A stretch of 64,000 bases of DNA. Source: Polytrichum commune. Lineage: Eukaryota; Streptophyta; Polytrichopsida; Polytrichales; Polytrichaceae. Positions within the stretch are counted from its first letter, which is position 1, and each line of letters begins with the position of its first letter. The notes under the pieces are model-generated. The model did not search any database. It saw nothing but the letters and a program-made list of their open reading frames with translations, and was not told the DNA's origin. Below, one piece after another: positions 12,177 to 35,599 of this stretch. The stretch covers positions 35,142,429-35,206,428 of the forward strand of contig OX485804.1 in the NCBI GenBank assembly GCA_950295325.1, read 5' to 3'. The translations under genes were made by a program, and so were the position numbers.

Positions 12177-12179
12177 TTG

Positions 12180-13530
12180 AATATTGTTTCGGTCGTGCCA
12201 AGTGGAATATTGGGTGTTCTGTGTAGATATTTTAGTGATTGTTGTTGTTGTCAAATTGCAGGAACCAGCAAGAGGTAAGGTATGTGACTTTGTTGTGGAC
12301 GATTTTGACAATTGGATTGAACTCGGAGTTACTTGAAGGAGGTCAAAGAGAAAATTCTCTTGCAAAGGCTTTTTTATATGTGTTAGCTTTTGAACATGGA
12401 ATATAAGGAAACTAATTTTAAAGTTTAGGAAGCCGAAAGGCTTATGGACTAAAAGTATATCAAGATTGTGTTAAACCAACTAATTAGTATTCCTCTAGAG
12501 TGGTAGAGTGTGGTAGTCTCCATGAGATAGAGGCTAATATCGACTTAATGATCTAATTGAAAGAAAGACTTGAGACCCCCTACTATTACATTCCTAAATA
12601 GTGATCTCTAATGCAACTATATAGGGGACACTTCCACACAAAGCGTGCCTCATTTTCAACTACATTATGAGAGTAGAATTGGCATAATCTAGAGATTATA
12701 TCTAGAGATAAGGATAGTCGAACACCGTCCAACTTCAATGGCAAGTTTATGATTTGAGATGCAGTAAGTAGCAATGATCTTGCATTGTGGTGGTGTCAAT
12801 GGTTGATTCAAGTACAATTCACAATTCGTATTTCAGAAAATCCTTGAGATGGATGTAATCTAGTTTCGTCCCCAAAAGATGAAAAGAGTTCCACTTGTTA
12901 ACAAGAAAAGTTGTCTTGAGATCATCTAATATGATTTTTGATGGCATAGGAATATCATGAGTTTCCCAATGACATAGAATAAGTAATATGAATTGAGCTC
13001 AAAGTCCACTCTCACCATAACAAGTGTACAGATTTTTGGTGTCCATTCTTAACTGTTGTAAGCTTTCAAATATATCACTCACATATAGGTGTTCGATCAA
13101 GAAGAGTAACCAGATGTTTCTTTATTTCTCAAACTCAACCATCTCATCTGTACCTAGCAGTCGGGTCTCCCAGTTCATTGGTGATACTTGCAAGATGTCA
13201 CTTCAAAGCTAGATTAAGGTGCACTCTGCAAAGCCTTAATTTACATCAAGTAGCAAGTTGAAGATCTAAAGTCAGCCGAACTATTAGTAATACTTCATCG
13301 TGACCTACACATCATCCCTTCACATTGCATCTGAATTTTTTTCATACCAGATATTTTGTAAAATGGTTTTCTGGGTAGATATTACAGCATGTCAGGTATC
13401 GTGTATGTGGCACTATTGTGGGCACTTCCAACTCTACAACAGTCCATTTTGTCTTGCCGATGAGCAATTGTGTACCATAAAGATTGTCATTTAGTTTCCA
13501 GGTTCAAAATCAAAGGTCTATGTTGAGAAC
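12180..13530. other. Non-genic stretch with repeat fragments
   Basis: Holds a family A right-end fragment at about 13035-13112 (ATAGGTGTTCGATCAAGAAG) and a reversed family B fragment at about 13118-13170. No gene was recognised. Confidence 0.5.
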
Positions 13531-13532
13531 TA

Positions 13533-13753
13533 TGTCCGGGGGGAACCGGCGGTTAGTTACAGAGGAACCGATGGAGTTTGAGAAATAACCGGTTGAAGTT
13601 CAAGACTCCAGGAGAATTGCAGATCGTTTTAAAAGAATCTATAGAATATACCTCAAATGAAATAAGCAAAACCGGAAGATGTCAACATGTAACCGGTTGG
13701 ATTTAGAATCACTAGGATCTTGACCGACTATGCCCAAAAACTTCCCGGGCACA
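13533..13753 (+). mobile_element. MITE family B, copy 4
   Basis: TGTCCGGGGGGAACCGG at the left and CTTCCCGGGCACA at the right form imperfect inverted ends. AATAACCGGTTGAAGTTCAA and ATGTAACCGGTTGGATTTAG are shared with the other copies. Confidence 0.65.
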
Positions 13754-14923
13754 TATGTTCTTCAATCTCATCGTATCATGTGTCTTTTTTAGTGTCCGTT
13801 CTTGATTGTATTCCGGGTAGTGTTGCATTTTTTATTCTAGAAGTCGGAGGCGGCATTATGAAATGTTTTTTAAAATATTTAACATTTTTAATGTTTTTTA
13901 TTGAAAATAATTGAAAGCATCAATCCGTGAGGTCCTTTATGGCAAATCACAGTCGAAAACATTCCCCTCTTCTAGGATCAGTTCTTTGAGCTTTTCTCCG
14001 CCCAAGTATTGATCCAAGAATGAAGACATTGCGAATGCAAACTATCATTCACGACTTGTCCGGTGTGCCATGTGGTGCGTTATGTATTCCAGTATTTGTC
14101 AGTTCATGTAGCAACACTCAAGTCTCAGAAACTATCATTGAGTTTGAACATACTAATGCTATATGGTAATATGGAACAAATGGCGAGGTTGAGCGTGTTT
14201 ATATTTGCCCTACTGACTTGGACTGACTGCAACCGTGAATATATAATAAAAATCATTAAAAAATGCCTCAAAATTTGCTGAGTACTTTAAAATACGTTTT
14301 AAAATGTGTATTTTAAAATAAATTAAAAATAAATGCACCACTAATTCCGGGTGTTCAATCAAGAAGACACAACCATATTATGAGGCCCAAATACTTAAAA
14401 ACATATCTTATTTTATCTTATTCTATTGACCAGCAACCTAGTTGCTCAGACGTTGTACAGGTACAGCGAATAGTTGTTCTATCCAAGTCGCATCCAGTGT
14501 TTGTGAAAGCAACAATTCTAAACTGTTATCATATTATATAGATTGATCTTTTTTCTTTGAGATTTTTTGAGATATTATTTAGATTGACCATTGTACGTGT
14601 GTTATAATAACACACATATTCAAATGTATGACGCACCACTGGTCGGCCTAGAACTTGGCTCGAGTGGTCGACCAACTTACATGCACACCACTACTAGCAT
14701 ATGAGTCCTACGCAATCGTCTCACGTCAATGAATGAACAATGCAAATCTACTACTATGTTAGATTTGTAAATTTGCCAGTTTCATAGGACAAGTTTCCAG
14801 TGACGTATGTCAATTGTCTAGGATTCATGTGCTTGTAGTGCACTCATGAGCACGATCGTGTTTAAAAGCTATACATAAGTTATAGAATTTATATACAAGT
14901 TGTACACACACCGTGAGCACTAA
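13754..14923. other. Non-genic stretch
   Basis: AT-rich with short ORFs up to 72 codons. A family A right-end fragment (GTGTTCAATCAAGAAGACAC) is near 14348. No gene seen. Confidence 0.45.
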
Positions 14924-15290
14924 GGGCTAGTTCACATAGGATCCCAAGTCCCAAGTCCCACTCATGCTAGCAGGCCCCAACTTTTGAGCCCCAAGACACC
15001 ATACAAATATAGTTTATTATCGTTAAAAATCAGATCTTGATTATTTTATGCAAAAAAATTTGTGGGACTTGTGTTCAGAGTTGGGCTAGCTTTTTGCTCG
15101 ACCCAACACTCAACACAAGTCCCAAGTCTCACCTCCAAAAAGAGCAGTTGCCATCGAGGCATCCATGCCATACTTGGGACTCAGGATTTGAGACCCCATG
15201 TGAAGTGGGTGATAAGTCCCAACTTCCTACTCTCAACGGCCAAGATTACACGTATTGACCTCAAATATCAAGGCCAACTTTTGACTTCAA
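14924..15290 (+). mobile_element. MITE family E, copy
   Basis: Begins GGGCTAGTTCACATAGGATC just after TAA (14921-14923) and follows the 11.8 kb copy through the central hairpin (GGGACTTGTGTTCAG paired with CTCAACACAAGTCCC). A second terminus-like block, CCCCATGTGAAGTGGG, lies near 15195-15210, so the exact right boundary is uncertain. Confidence 0.6.
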
Positions 15291-15549
15291 AAATTTACGG
15301 TTTTTTCAATTCAAGGAATAAAATTACCAAAAGCATTCTAATCTTCTTGATTTCTATCTTCCTACATAGGAAAAATTTGCACCGCCTTATACTTCTCCAT
15401 ATCTAGCGGAGAATCTCTTAAGTGATCGGCTATGGACGCCACTACTCTAAAGTCTGAAAAAGCTTGCACAACATAGATTTGTTCAAAAGTTTCTTACTGG
15501 GATTGTAAGCCAACTGCCCTTGACTTACCAAAATGCAGGTCCTAGTACT

Positions 15550-15595
<46 letters not shown>

Positions 15596-16434
15596 TGCAA
15601 ATGTTCTATACATCGTGAAGTTAATAGTACTCTTGTTGTATGGAATACTATATGTTTTGTTAGTAGTTTGTTGAATAAACTTGGCAGTCACTGAAAGAAC
15701 AGACTGTTTTTTTTTCTGACTATCAAATTGTGAGTTTTATCCCCTTTCATGAAGTGGTTCCCTTTGGATCAGATACATTTGCATATATCGTGACATTGAA
15801 CACCAAAATAAGAGCTGATTATTTCACTCACCATGTATGCTATACATAGGGGTTTAAGTGTCTATTTTTGTTCATTTTAGGGAAGTGTGAAATTGACCAT
15901 ATACTAGTTTAAATGACCATAAAGACACGTCATGTGGTCACATGATCTATCGATATTTGATCAATTCTAGTTGTAAGTTCAAATGTAAAGAACAAGGAAG
16001 CACAACTGACGAAATATCCTCTCCATGTGTGCGATGAAAAATCAAATTTTGATCGGTCATGTGACCGCCTAACGTGTCTTTGTGGTCAATTTAACAATCC
16101 TTTTTTTTTTCTTGGGTTGAATCGTATTTATACGTTATGATATTAATCAGTCAAGTATGCATGCTCCATAACATTACTCAGCTCTTTGGTTGTATTCCAT
16201 GGGTCCAGGTATCAAGCAAGAATGGTTGTCCTTTACCGTTGAGATCTCATAACTCTTGGAGTGCTCATGGGCTCCCTTGAGTCTTGCCCCATATTGTGGC
16301 TAAGGTATTGTGCTTTTGCCTTTGTTTGTTTAATGTAATCGTTGAGGTACATGCCATGAATGAAAAATTGTTCAATGATTTTCTCATTGGAAATTGTTAA
16401 TGAATTTCATATATTTATTTGATATTTTAAATCT

Positions 16435-16471
<37 letters not shown>

Positions 16472-18526
16472 GAGGCATTCATCACATTAAAGTGAAATGC
16501 TTAGTATAAATACATGAGTCCATTTTCTAGCTTGTAGTTTGTATGTATACATTTGTTTTTCTCTCATATATAGGGTGTTTAATTTTATATTGACCGATGC
16601 ACCGCATTTAAATTTCCAATGAAGAATCCACCCCCCGGGCCATTGGTCAAACATTTTTGTGAGCTGCAATCGTTGAAGGACTTGTACTAAGATTAGGATT
16701 GGGCATGAACAATGGTCTTTTGAAGAATGTTTTTTGCATCAAGAAAGAGTCCTCATTGATTGGTTCTTTTAGTAATCTTTTATAATTGAGTTTTGATAGA
16801 CATAATCATTCACTATTGCTCATCCTAAGCTTACGGTATTATAATTGTGATAATTTACTTCTATTTATTTTGTAAAATAGGTTCACAAGAATTGGAATGA
16901 TTTTTTTTTTGTTTTGTAGGATGAGTATGTTTAGAGGGTAAGTTAAGTTATGTCAAAGAGTGGGGGTTTGTTGGAAACATGAATGAAATTCAGTTCATTA
17001 TAAATAAACTTCAATCCGTTGTGGATGAAAGAAAGGAAAAAGGTTTTGTAGGGTTAGAAGCACGTTGAACTAGATTTCCCTTCCCATTTTCATTTTGGAT
17101 AGTTTCAACTGCACAGTCATACCATCTTTAGTTTCCTCATACGTTTTGTAGCCATCTTCATTTGTCTTGAATTGACATAGTGGGAAGCAAGGATCCAGTT
17201 GATTGTGAGGCTGGTGAGGGGTTTAATTTGGAGAGAGGCGATGTTGGTTCAAGTGATTAGAAATTTTAGGGTGCTCAATTTAACTTCATTCTTGCTCATG
17301 CTACGCTCGTTCTTGGAGTGTTTGAAGCGGTTTCAGTTGCTCACACTATGCTCATTCTTGGACTATGTGAAGTAGTTTTAGTTACTCAAGTCAAGTTCGC
17401 TACTTGTTGTAAGGTGTTGTGAGAAGGTAGCCGAAGGTTTGAGGCACTCATTCTTGGTCATCTCGTTTAAGTTTTTTTGTAAGGTGTTATTCATTGTTTT
17501 CACTAAGTTTTAGTGTACAAATGCGGTTTGGGTTTTTGGAGCCAGTTTAGCCATATATGAAGGAAACTCTTTGAACATTTTGTAATTGATTACCACATAC
17601 CTAGCCCTAAAATTTGATTCCTTGCATTTGCACATGAATTTGATGTCTTATGCCCCGATATGAAGTGGTTAAAATGTTTGAATGTATATGTTGGTTTGAT
17701 TTTTCCCAATGCCATATTTCCTTACTTGACAAACTTCATCAAACAAGGAACTCTAATATCATGAGGAAAAAAATTGCACGTGTTCGTACTTTTAAAATTA
17801 ATATAGGCTCCAAGTTATTGCACAACTCTGGAATTTACAATTAGCTATAGGGTGGAGGAAAATGATGATAGACAAGAATTTTATAATCAAAGGGTCCAAA
17901 AATATCAAGGACTAAGGTGTATATAACCCCTAAACAAATACTTGGTTCTTGCACGTGTATGCCAATTTTCTATAGAGATGTCTTCCTCAAGCTACAATGG
18001 TTAGCATATTGTGAACACATAAACCTAATTTCTTTCAAACACGTGATGTCTTTTTGGTGCTACACTAAGTATCATAATTAGTGTCACCATTTCTACTAAT
18101 CTTGGTCAGTACCAATTGTAAACCGCCCATGTAAAATCGCCAGTACTAACGTAAACTTAACATTATTTGTTGTTCCTTGTTTTGTTTTTAAAAAAAAATT
18201 GGGCATCATGGATTTAAAATGTTGCAATTATTGTCACTTACTAACCAACTTCTCATCCACGACAACATTTCACTACAGAAATGTGAGGATGCAAAATATA
18301 CCAAACTTTGTTTCAATAATTGACATGGATTTCATCCAAATTCCAATCATCCATGACAGTAAAAATCCTTGTAAACTTATCATAGCAGGTGACATTATAG
18401 ATGTTAACCCAGTGACACAAAATACCACATGACACCAATTACAAATACAAATACTAGTTTCTAGATCCACATCTAACCACATACCACTCAAATATGGGTG
18501 TCCAAATTATTGTTGTGCTCAATTAA
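15291..18526. other. Non-genic stretch with AT microsatellites
   Basis: Contains (AT)n at 15553-15591 and (TA)n at about 16436-16468. A family A internal fragment (AATGGTTAGCATATTGTGAA, then GATGTCTTTTTGGTG) lies at 17945-18060, and a right-end fragment (CATACCACTCAAATATGGGT) just before 18500. ORFs up to 114 codons overlap family E and show no domain. No gene seen. Confidence 0.5.
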
Positions 18527-19026
18527 CGGCCACTTCACACATGAGACTGAGAGCCCATGACCATTACATTTCAAGCACTCTCGTTGGTGGAAAAGGTGGA
18601 GCCGGTCCAAGTTTGCTTCACATTACGCTTGAGGGACCAACAGAGTAAGTGAATGCAAGATTGGTGTAAAGTCTACATGGATTCCTACATGACATCAAAT
18701 GGATCATGTTTCATGGTCACTTGGACTATTTTCAAAAACCACCTCTTGGAGGTAGCCCTAACACAAAACTAGGAGACCATGGCACTCCAAACGCTCACAA
18801 CCGTTAGTTTATTCTATTTTATCATGTGTGAAGACCCACATGAATAGAAATTCATTGAAATAGCATTTGGTCGAGGGCCTGATCACACATGACTTCACAC
18901 TACACTTGAGGGTTCGTGACCACACTGCATGATGTTGGAGGTGTGTTGGGACGGCCTTTGGACACTTTTCTTTTGGGCTCTCACAATTCCATGGTCACGG
19001 CTCTTGGCTCGTGTGTGAAGTGGCCC
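18527..19026. mobile_element. MITE family F, copy 1
   Basis: The inverted ends are GGCCACTTCACACATGAG and CTCGTGTGTGAAGTGGCCC. TAA flanks both sides (18524-18526 and 19027-19029). The interior is shared with the copies at 48.0 and 51.5 kb, including CTTGAGGGACCAACAGAGTA and the right-hand GGTCACGGCTCTTGGCTC. No ORF. Confidence 0.75.
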
Positions 19027-19479
19027 TAAGGCATGCCTACCTTACCTTGCCTTACAGCCCCTTGCATTGCAAGACTTGACTTTGTGAGGACTTGACAAAG
19101 AATGTTAAGTTCAATATGCTGACTCACCAAGTACAATTTATACACAACCCTAGGTGATGCTCACGTGATTCTTTGAGTTTGAGCTGTGAGACTTGTCCTT
19201 TTATTATTCATTTGCGGTAAACGACAACAACTTCCGTTTGAAGACAACCAACAACATGCTAACTTAATTGGAGCTACAATTGTAATGGTCACATGGTCAA
19301 GAATCACCATGGACTTTGAAAGTTTGAAAGGATTTTGCAAATTTGATAATCGAAAGTTTACGGAACTTCAATTGGAATAATGATTTGTGAATAGTAATCA
19401 CGTAAAGTGCATGGGTCTTAAGTGGCTCGGTTTCTTAATCGGACCCCTAGGTTTGACTGGTATGTGGTATGTGGTATGT

Positions 19480-19725
19480 AATTGGGAGGATCTATGTTTC
19501 TAGTTAGGATATCAACAAACATGCACTTCCGATAACTATGACTAAATTAGGGGCGGTCCGATTTTTAATCCATTTTTTTCCAGATGTTTCATAATAGATT
19601 TGCTAATGCAACACGCGTTTTGTTGTGCAGATCTAATTGGTAGAAGTTGGAGAACATTAAAAAAAAAAAAAAAAAAAAAAAAAAACCAACAACAACAACA
19701 ACAACAACAAACAAACAAACAAACA
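19480..19725 (+). repeat. Dispersed repeat family D, copy 2, with A-rich/AAC tail
   Basis: Shares ATCAACAAACATGCACTTC, TAGATTTGCTAATGCAACAC and GAAGTTGGAGAACAT with the 56.4 kb copy. Directly after it comes a run of about 27 A then (CAA)n and (CAAA)n, about 19659-19722. The tail could reflect retroposition but is absent at the other copies. Confidence 0.5.
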
Positions 19726-19729
19726 CCTT

Positions 19730-22080
19730 ATGAGAGATGACACCAATCAGGAGTTCGATACAAGACAATTCACCATGTTGGGTTTAAACTAGGTTTGTAA
19801 CATTAGCATGTAACCAATATCACAACGTGCACGAAGCTAGCACATGCCACATCAAGAAATGTAGTCCACTCCTAGGATTAGTTGTAATCATTGGTATCAT
19901 ATGTTCCGCCGATAGAAGTGAAAAGAAAAAAAGAAAAAAAGAAACTATGTCCAAATTTCATGCATATGTCTAGACTTGCTTAAAACATAGTTCATGTCTC
20001 ATGCCCTTAATGTTGTCTTGGTGACTTTTTTTCACAATAACAACATAACAACCACTTGAAAGCATCGTTCAGAAAACACAAGAGAAAGAAATCACATTTG
20101 AACCTCACATATCTTGACAAGTTAATCAACCCTAGACGAAGACTTAAATGAAAAATACCGTAGAGGGCTCTCTATTCCAACACAAAAGAATTGTTTTCTC
20201 TTCAGTGATGTCAAGTGTCATGCTAACATTTGCTAAGACCCACTTGTATCCCATGTGGAAACAACATTCCAACACATATTAAGATGAAATAGAGACTCTA
20301 CGGTAAACCCCCCCCCCCCCCACCCCACCCCACACACACACAAACACACACATTAGGAATTATAAGAAGATAGGTCTAATTTAGATTGGCAAGTTTCATT
20401 CAAGATCTCCCATCTTTTGGGTTGGAAAGAGTATTTGCGAATTTGGTTACGATGACATTCATCGCATAGGCCATTTTGTATGAGTTGCATCCGCTTCATG
20501 AACCTGTAGTCTTCAATTATTTCATAGAACAATAAAGAAGGAAAACTCCTACAGATAAGAAGCACATTCAAGCCCAAATTATCACATGTTATCGTACACA
20601 TATGTTATGATATTGAATTTTATTTTTATTTTGATGTCGTGTATACACTTATTTCTATTTCTTATCCAAATATTTTTATGTAACATATTTATTTTTCGGG
20701 TCCATTCTAGTTATATTGTTATTTCATTGGCGATGATGAGAGAAATGCCAAATAGTGACGATGGTATCCATTCAACCTACAATGTCCATTTCTTGAGCAA
20801 ATTCCAATCATATCACAAAACATGTGTTTGAGGTGTTTGTTTCTCCCTCCAAGCTTGTCATGTACCACTCAATTATAGGCGTTTGATTATGAAGAGTGAC
20901 CACATAAGGCCCACACACTTTACAAACTTTTTGTGTTTGAAGCAGAGGGTGCTAAAACCAACATCCATTGAAAAGCAACACCCTAGAATTTTGCACAGTT
21001 GATTTCTAAGAATGGCCGCCATCGTTTAGCATTTGGCTCCCGCATACGTTTTATATCCCAATAAAACATTTAATCTTTATGACTTTTGCAAAAGGAATTT
21101 GAAAAAAGACATACTTTGTTGCCTTGGAATCTTCTCTAATTTGCTACTAAAACTTTGATTCTTTAACACATGTCACTTGGATAAATTAAGGTAAAATGGA
21201 TAAAACTAGCACTTCTATTGTCAAAAAAATTTCTTTAAACCTTAGGGCCCCTTTTTGTACATTTACATGTACTTCAAAATTCTTAATAGCCTTTTTAAAA
21301 TGTACACAGTAGAGAAGAACACTACCCTTCTCTTATGTATACCTATTATGTACGCTAATGCCTCAAATAATACCCCTTTCAACAATCAATTAGTTCATAT
21401 GTGGTATGAAGAGTCCACCCCGGGGACTTTCATGACAAACCTTTAAAGGCACCTGAAATGGTGCTCTCAAAAATTTGACAAGGAGTCCATCTTTTACATA
21501 ACCATCTCTTGGCCAAAGTCAAATGCCTATGCTTCCATTCACCAAAATTGGATATTCTGACACTACTTGAACGCTTTTTAAGCATTATAAATCGTCAAAA
21601 ATGCGGCAAGACTTCCCTACCAAAAGATAAGCTCTCAAGAAATTTGAAGGATAACTCCACTCAATTAAAAAAAACTAGACACAGTAATAGTATCTGTGCT
21701 GAAAGTGACATTCTTAGCGCCATCCACCCTAAGCTAGGGTTAGATGCACACCTCTTTGGTAGGGCCCCACCACAATTACCGAGGTAAAGGTGGTGTCACA
21801 AAAACATCACAGGTAAATCCCTCTAGATTAATTTGGGACATCAGATGTCGATTATGTGGTCCAATTGTCTTAAAATAGGGGAAAAAAACATGTTAAAATA
21901 GAATTGACTGCGTAATCGCCTCAGGCAATAGTGGTAGGGGCAGCTCAAAAAGGTGGGCATCTAGCCCTAGCCATATTCCCTCAGATGGACCACTTTGAAA
22001 TTTTGAAACGAAATCTTCCTCAATCTCTCAAAATGACCTGCCAAGCAATGAACAAGGAAAACTAACCGCTACACAAAATA
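19730..22080. other. Non-genic stretch with minor repeats
   Basis: A C-rich then CA-rich block lies at about 20309-20352, and a family A right-end fragment (TTATGAAGAGTGACCACATA) at 20860-20925. The 92-codon ORF at 21509-21787 has no recognisable domain, no splice partner and lies next to a repeat. I do not call a gene. Confidence 0.45.
21240..21440. repeat. Dispersed repeat, copy 2 (pair with 1.2 kb)
   Basis: Same order of blocks as 1200-1500 without the 105-bp palindromic insert, ending in a CCACCCCGGGGACTTT-like sequence. It acts as the empty site for that insertion. Confidence 0.6.
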
Positions 22081-22082
22081 TG

Positions 22083-22282
22083 TATTTAGTGTCACTTACT
22101 ATTTAAAATTACGCAATCCTCTATTTTTTTTATTATGTATCTCATATTTTACCAACAAACGTCAGATTGATTGTTTGGTCATTATAGAACATTCATAACT
22201 TTACTTGGTAAAAATTTGCATCAACAATGTTAAAAAATATATATAACATTGTGTAACTCCAAATAGTAAGTAACACTAAATA
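22083..22282. mobile_element. MITE family H, about 200 bp
   Basis: The left end TATTTAGTGTCACTTACTAT is inverted at the right end (ATAGTAAGTAACACTAAATA), with similarity extending to about 40 bp inward (ACGCAAT against ATTGTGTAAC). AT-rich interior without an ORF. The same terminal motif bounds the larger elements at 50.05 and 59.4 kb. Confidence 0.65.
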
Positions 22283-22298
22283 TCATATTTAGTGCATA

Positions 22299-22447
22299 TA
22301 AACCGGATGAGTTTGAGAAACAACCAATTGAAGTTCAAGACTTCAAGAAAACTACTGAGGATTTTAGTGGAATCTATGGAATATTCCTCAAATTCATAAA
22401 GAAAAACTGAAAGATCACATTATGCCCAAGAATCTCCCCAGACACTG
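22299..22447 (+). mobile_element. MITE family B, copy 5 (shortened)
   Basis: AACCGGATGAGTTTGAGAAA, GAATCTATGGAATATTCCTC and TATGCCCAAGAATCTCCCC match the family. It ends about 185 bp upstream of the APC15-like start codon, just before a CT microsatellite (22468-22486), so it lies in that gene's promoter region. Confidence 0.6.
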
Positions 22448-22632
22448 CCAAGGTCAATAGAAGAGCTCTCTCTCTCTCTCTCTCTGCCAATGAAAAGCAG
22501 ACACGTAGGCAGGCCTAACCCTAAAGCTACAACAAGGGACCGGGAGTGAACCAAGGAAGCGAGCAGACAGGAACAAACTACGCCACTTTACTTCGTCGAT
22601 TCCATCTTCAATCGATCGATCGGTCGATCGAA

Positions 22633-23178
22633 ATGTTGCCAGGAATGCTGCAATTCCCATTTCTCATTCCGCCCACTGTCGATCATTGCGACAATTGGTT
22701 CGTTGTTCACAGCGACGAAGGCCTTCTCGCTCAGGAGGAGCAGGAGCTCAAAGACAAGGTGACCAATAAACAAGCAAACAAATAATGCTTTTTTGCATGC
22801 TTATCCACTTGTTGCATTATGTCTTTCGATCTTGAATGGGGGTTAGGTTTATGATCCCTTTTTTTTGGTGAATTTTTCTGAACTTAAGCACAAGTTGTGA
22901 TGAATGTGAATGAGAAGTGGTCTTTGTGATGATGTAATGAAGAGAAGGAGAGAAACGCCAAATTGTGATGGTGGGTAACTTTTAGGGTTTAATGGATTTT
23001 AATGTGGGTGTTTCTGCAGTGGACTGAGATACGAACCACGAACGAGGGGATAAACCCATTAGGGAAGACGCCGGTGGAAAATGATCAGGAGGATTATGAG
23101 GCTGATGCGGAAGACGAGGATGCGGACAATGGGGAAGAAGGAAGTGAAGTTGAAGAGTTTGAGCAAGAAGCTAACTGA
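22633..23178 (+). CDS. APC15/Mnd2-like subunit of the anaphase-promoting complex
   Basis: Two exons, 22633-22758 and 23020-23178, joined in phase 0 across a GT-AG intron (GTGACC donor, TTTCTGCAG acceptor), encode about 94 aa. The N-terminal half has a hydrophobic FPFLIP segment followed by NWF and an acidic/Gln stretch. Exon 2 begins WTEIRTTNEGINPLGKTP and ends in a tail that is mostly Asp and Glu. This order (WF motif, Glu/Gln-rich helix, W-x2-I, N-x-PLGK or N-x-PIGK, acidic tail) is that of APC15, a small APC/C subunit that in animals promotes turnover of the mitotic checkpoint complex. The identification rests on motif order in a short protein. The Met at 22633 was chosen because conservation starts there; an in-frame upstream Met at 22546 would add 29 residues lacking family features. 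A CT-rich tract precedes the gene. It is convergent with PARP1. Confidence 0.65.
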
Positions 23179-24338
23179 ATGTTGAGCTGTGACGCATTGT
23201 GCTATCAATTCAGGAAAAATTTGTACAGGAAGGTTGAATGCAATGTAGAATGTTTGGACAGTGTCGTCTGTGAAACTCGCAGCATACTGGAACCTTCGGC
23301 ATTATTCTAATTTACAAGTATGCACTTATATTACAACATTCAATCCTCAAGAACCTTATGAACTTCCTACCAATTAGAGATGTAGAAAACTCTAATGTGA
23401 TTTCCAATGCGACTGCACTGGTTATGGAATGAAAGGATATCAGGCTGGGATTATGCTGAATCTGGTGGAGGATCAAAACTTGGATAAGAAGAGTTTAAGA
23501 GGTCGTCTGATTTTGTGGTAATTGTTTAGGGGTTTCGGGTTGACATGTATGTGCAAATAGACCATTGATATGAGAGAGCAAGGTTTGAATCCAGAAGAGA
23601 TGCTTTCAAAGCTCATTGTGGTCCTTTTCTTTAATGGATCACTGCCCTAAATTTATCTTCAATGCTCATCAGTCCTCTTGTTGATAAGCTGTTTCTTTTG
23701 TTTCTTTTGTTTCTTTTGTTTTAAAAGTTGCATGATTTTTGTGGTAGGTCTTCACACCCATGTTTTAACTTGATTCCTGCAGCAGATGTTCTCTAAAGGG
23801 GCCGAAGATCAGGCAATCTGCCCAAATGTTGGACTATCGTTTACCTTTTGCTTGTGAGTTTCAAGGAGAGTTCTATATTTGCATCCCCACTTACATTCCT
23901 GAGAGATCACATGTTTGCAGGGAGTACCTATTTGCAACTTTGAGCATCTATGTACCAGACAAAAGTGATGCAATAAGCCTCAATGATAGACAACTTAAGA
24001 TTCTTTATACAAGGGCTCCCAAAGGAGCATAGCAATCGGAGACCAAATTATAAATTGTTTTCTCAATACATGTCCTTGTCTCTTGGAACCTTCACATTTT
24101 AGAACTCTTTACACTTTGTACCGACTTTTCCCGATGGCTGCTTCCATCCATGAGACCCAAAATTGGCAGGAGGTTATCTCCATACTTGGCGGCACAACCG
24201 TGAAATTGGTTCCAAAAGTTGCATCAAAAATCTATTTACAGGCCAGGGAGTGAGCTCAGCCAGATATTCCCAATTACCAACCCTTTACAATCCATAGAAA
24301 AACTCCATTGGATGCTCCAAGTGCCATCACCCAATACC
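23179..24338. other. Convergent 3' regions of the APC15-like gene and PARP1
   Basis: About 1.2 kb between the two stop codons. Both 3' UTRs must lie here. A 68-codon plus ORF at 23826 shows no domain. TTTCTTTTGTTTCTTTTG-type repetition sits at about 23692-23720. No other gene is supported. Confidence 0.5.
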
Positions 24339-34877
<10,539 letters not shown>

Positions 34878-35220
34878 CGCTCCGAGTAAAATAGCCCTCT
34901 TAACCTTAAACCTTAAACCTCTGTCTCTTCACCTTACCTCTTTGTCTCTTGCTTCCTCTTCCTCCTCCGCCTCTCCCTCAAATCAAATCGCATGTTCCAT
35001 CACATCACTGCACGTACAAAGCCCTTATAGACACTAAACATTCTTCACAATTCTGCTCCGTCTCTCTCTCTCTCTCTCGCTCTCTCTCTCGCGTCTGTCT
35101 GTCTCTCTGTTGACCTTCGTTTGAGTGACAAGCCATTTTGAGTTGATATTGGCTATGGCCCTCAATTGTTGATTTAGTGTGGCATGAGATTGTTTAAGAG
35201 TTAGTGTGACATATTGTGAG
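34878..35220. promoter_or_regulatory. PARP1 upstream region with pyrimidine tract
   Basis: The 340 bp upstream of the PARP1 start codon contain a CT/GT-rich tract at about 35060-35112 on the plus strand, which is purine-rich on the PARP1 sense strand. Plant promoters and 5' leaders often carry such tracts. No clear TATA box was identified. The boundary between leader and promoter cannot be set. Confidence 0.35.
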
Positions 35221-35221
35221 G

Positions 35222-35580
35222 CATAGCACTAAGGTAGATGGGTCTTAAATGTTAAGTTTTTTTTCCGATTAGCCCACTTCTCTTGAGATATGAAACACGC
35301 GAGGAGTATAAACATAGCTAGCAAATTCAAATCAAGGCCACAACCACTTTGCTCATAGTTTTTGGAGCTCATATGAACACCTTTATCATTATCAAAGTGA
35401 AGTTTTTCATGCTCATTAGATGGTCTTATAGGTATCCTCCAATTATGTTGATTGTTGAGCCTGGAATGATTGTCACATAAATAACATACAGTCCAATATC
35501 TTTGAAACACATGAGTTTATAGTATCCGTTTTTGGAGCCACACCAAACCACGTACCACTCAAATATAGGGGTCATGATAA
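35222..35580 (+). mobile_element. MITE family A, near-full copy
   Basis: Starts with AAGGTAGATGGGTCTTAAAT and CCGATTAGCCCACTTCTC, then ATGAAACACGCGAG, TTATCATTATCAAAGTGAAG, GCTCATTAGATGGTC, AATTATGTTGATTGTTGAGC and finally ACGTACCACTCAAATATAGG. This gives the family's full left half. It lies immediately upstream of PARP1 and could belong to its distal promoter. Confidence 0.7.
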
Positions 35581-35599
35581 GAAAATGAAGCAAGGGCAG

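Noticed and set aside
15553-15591. (AT)n tract as a regulatory element
   Set aside because: A plain microsatellite far from any supported gene.
21509-21787. 92-codon ORF considered as a gene
   Set aside because: No domain, no neighbouring exon, and it adjoins a dispersed repeat.
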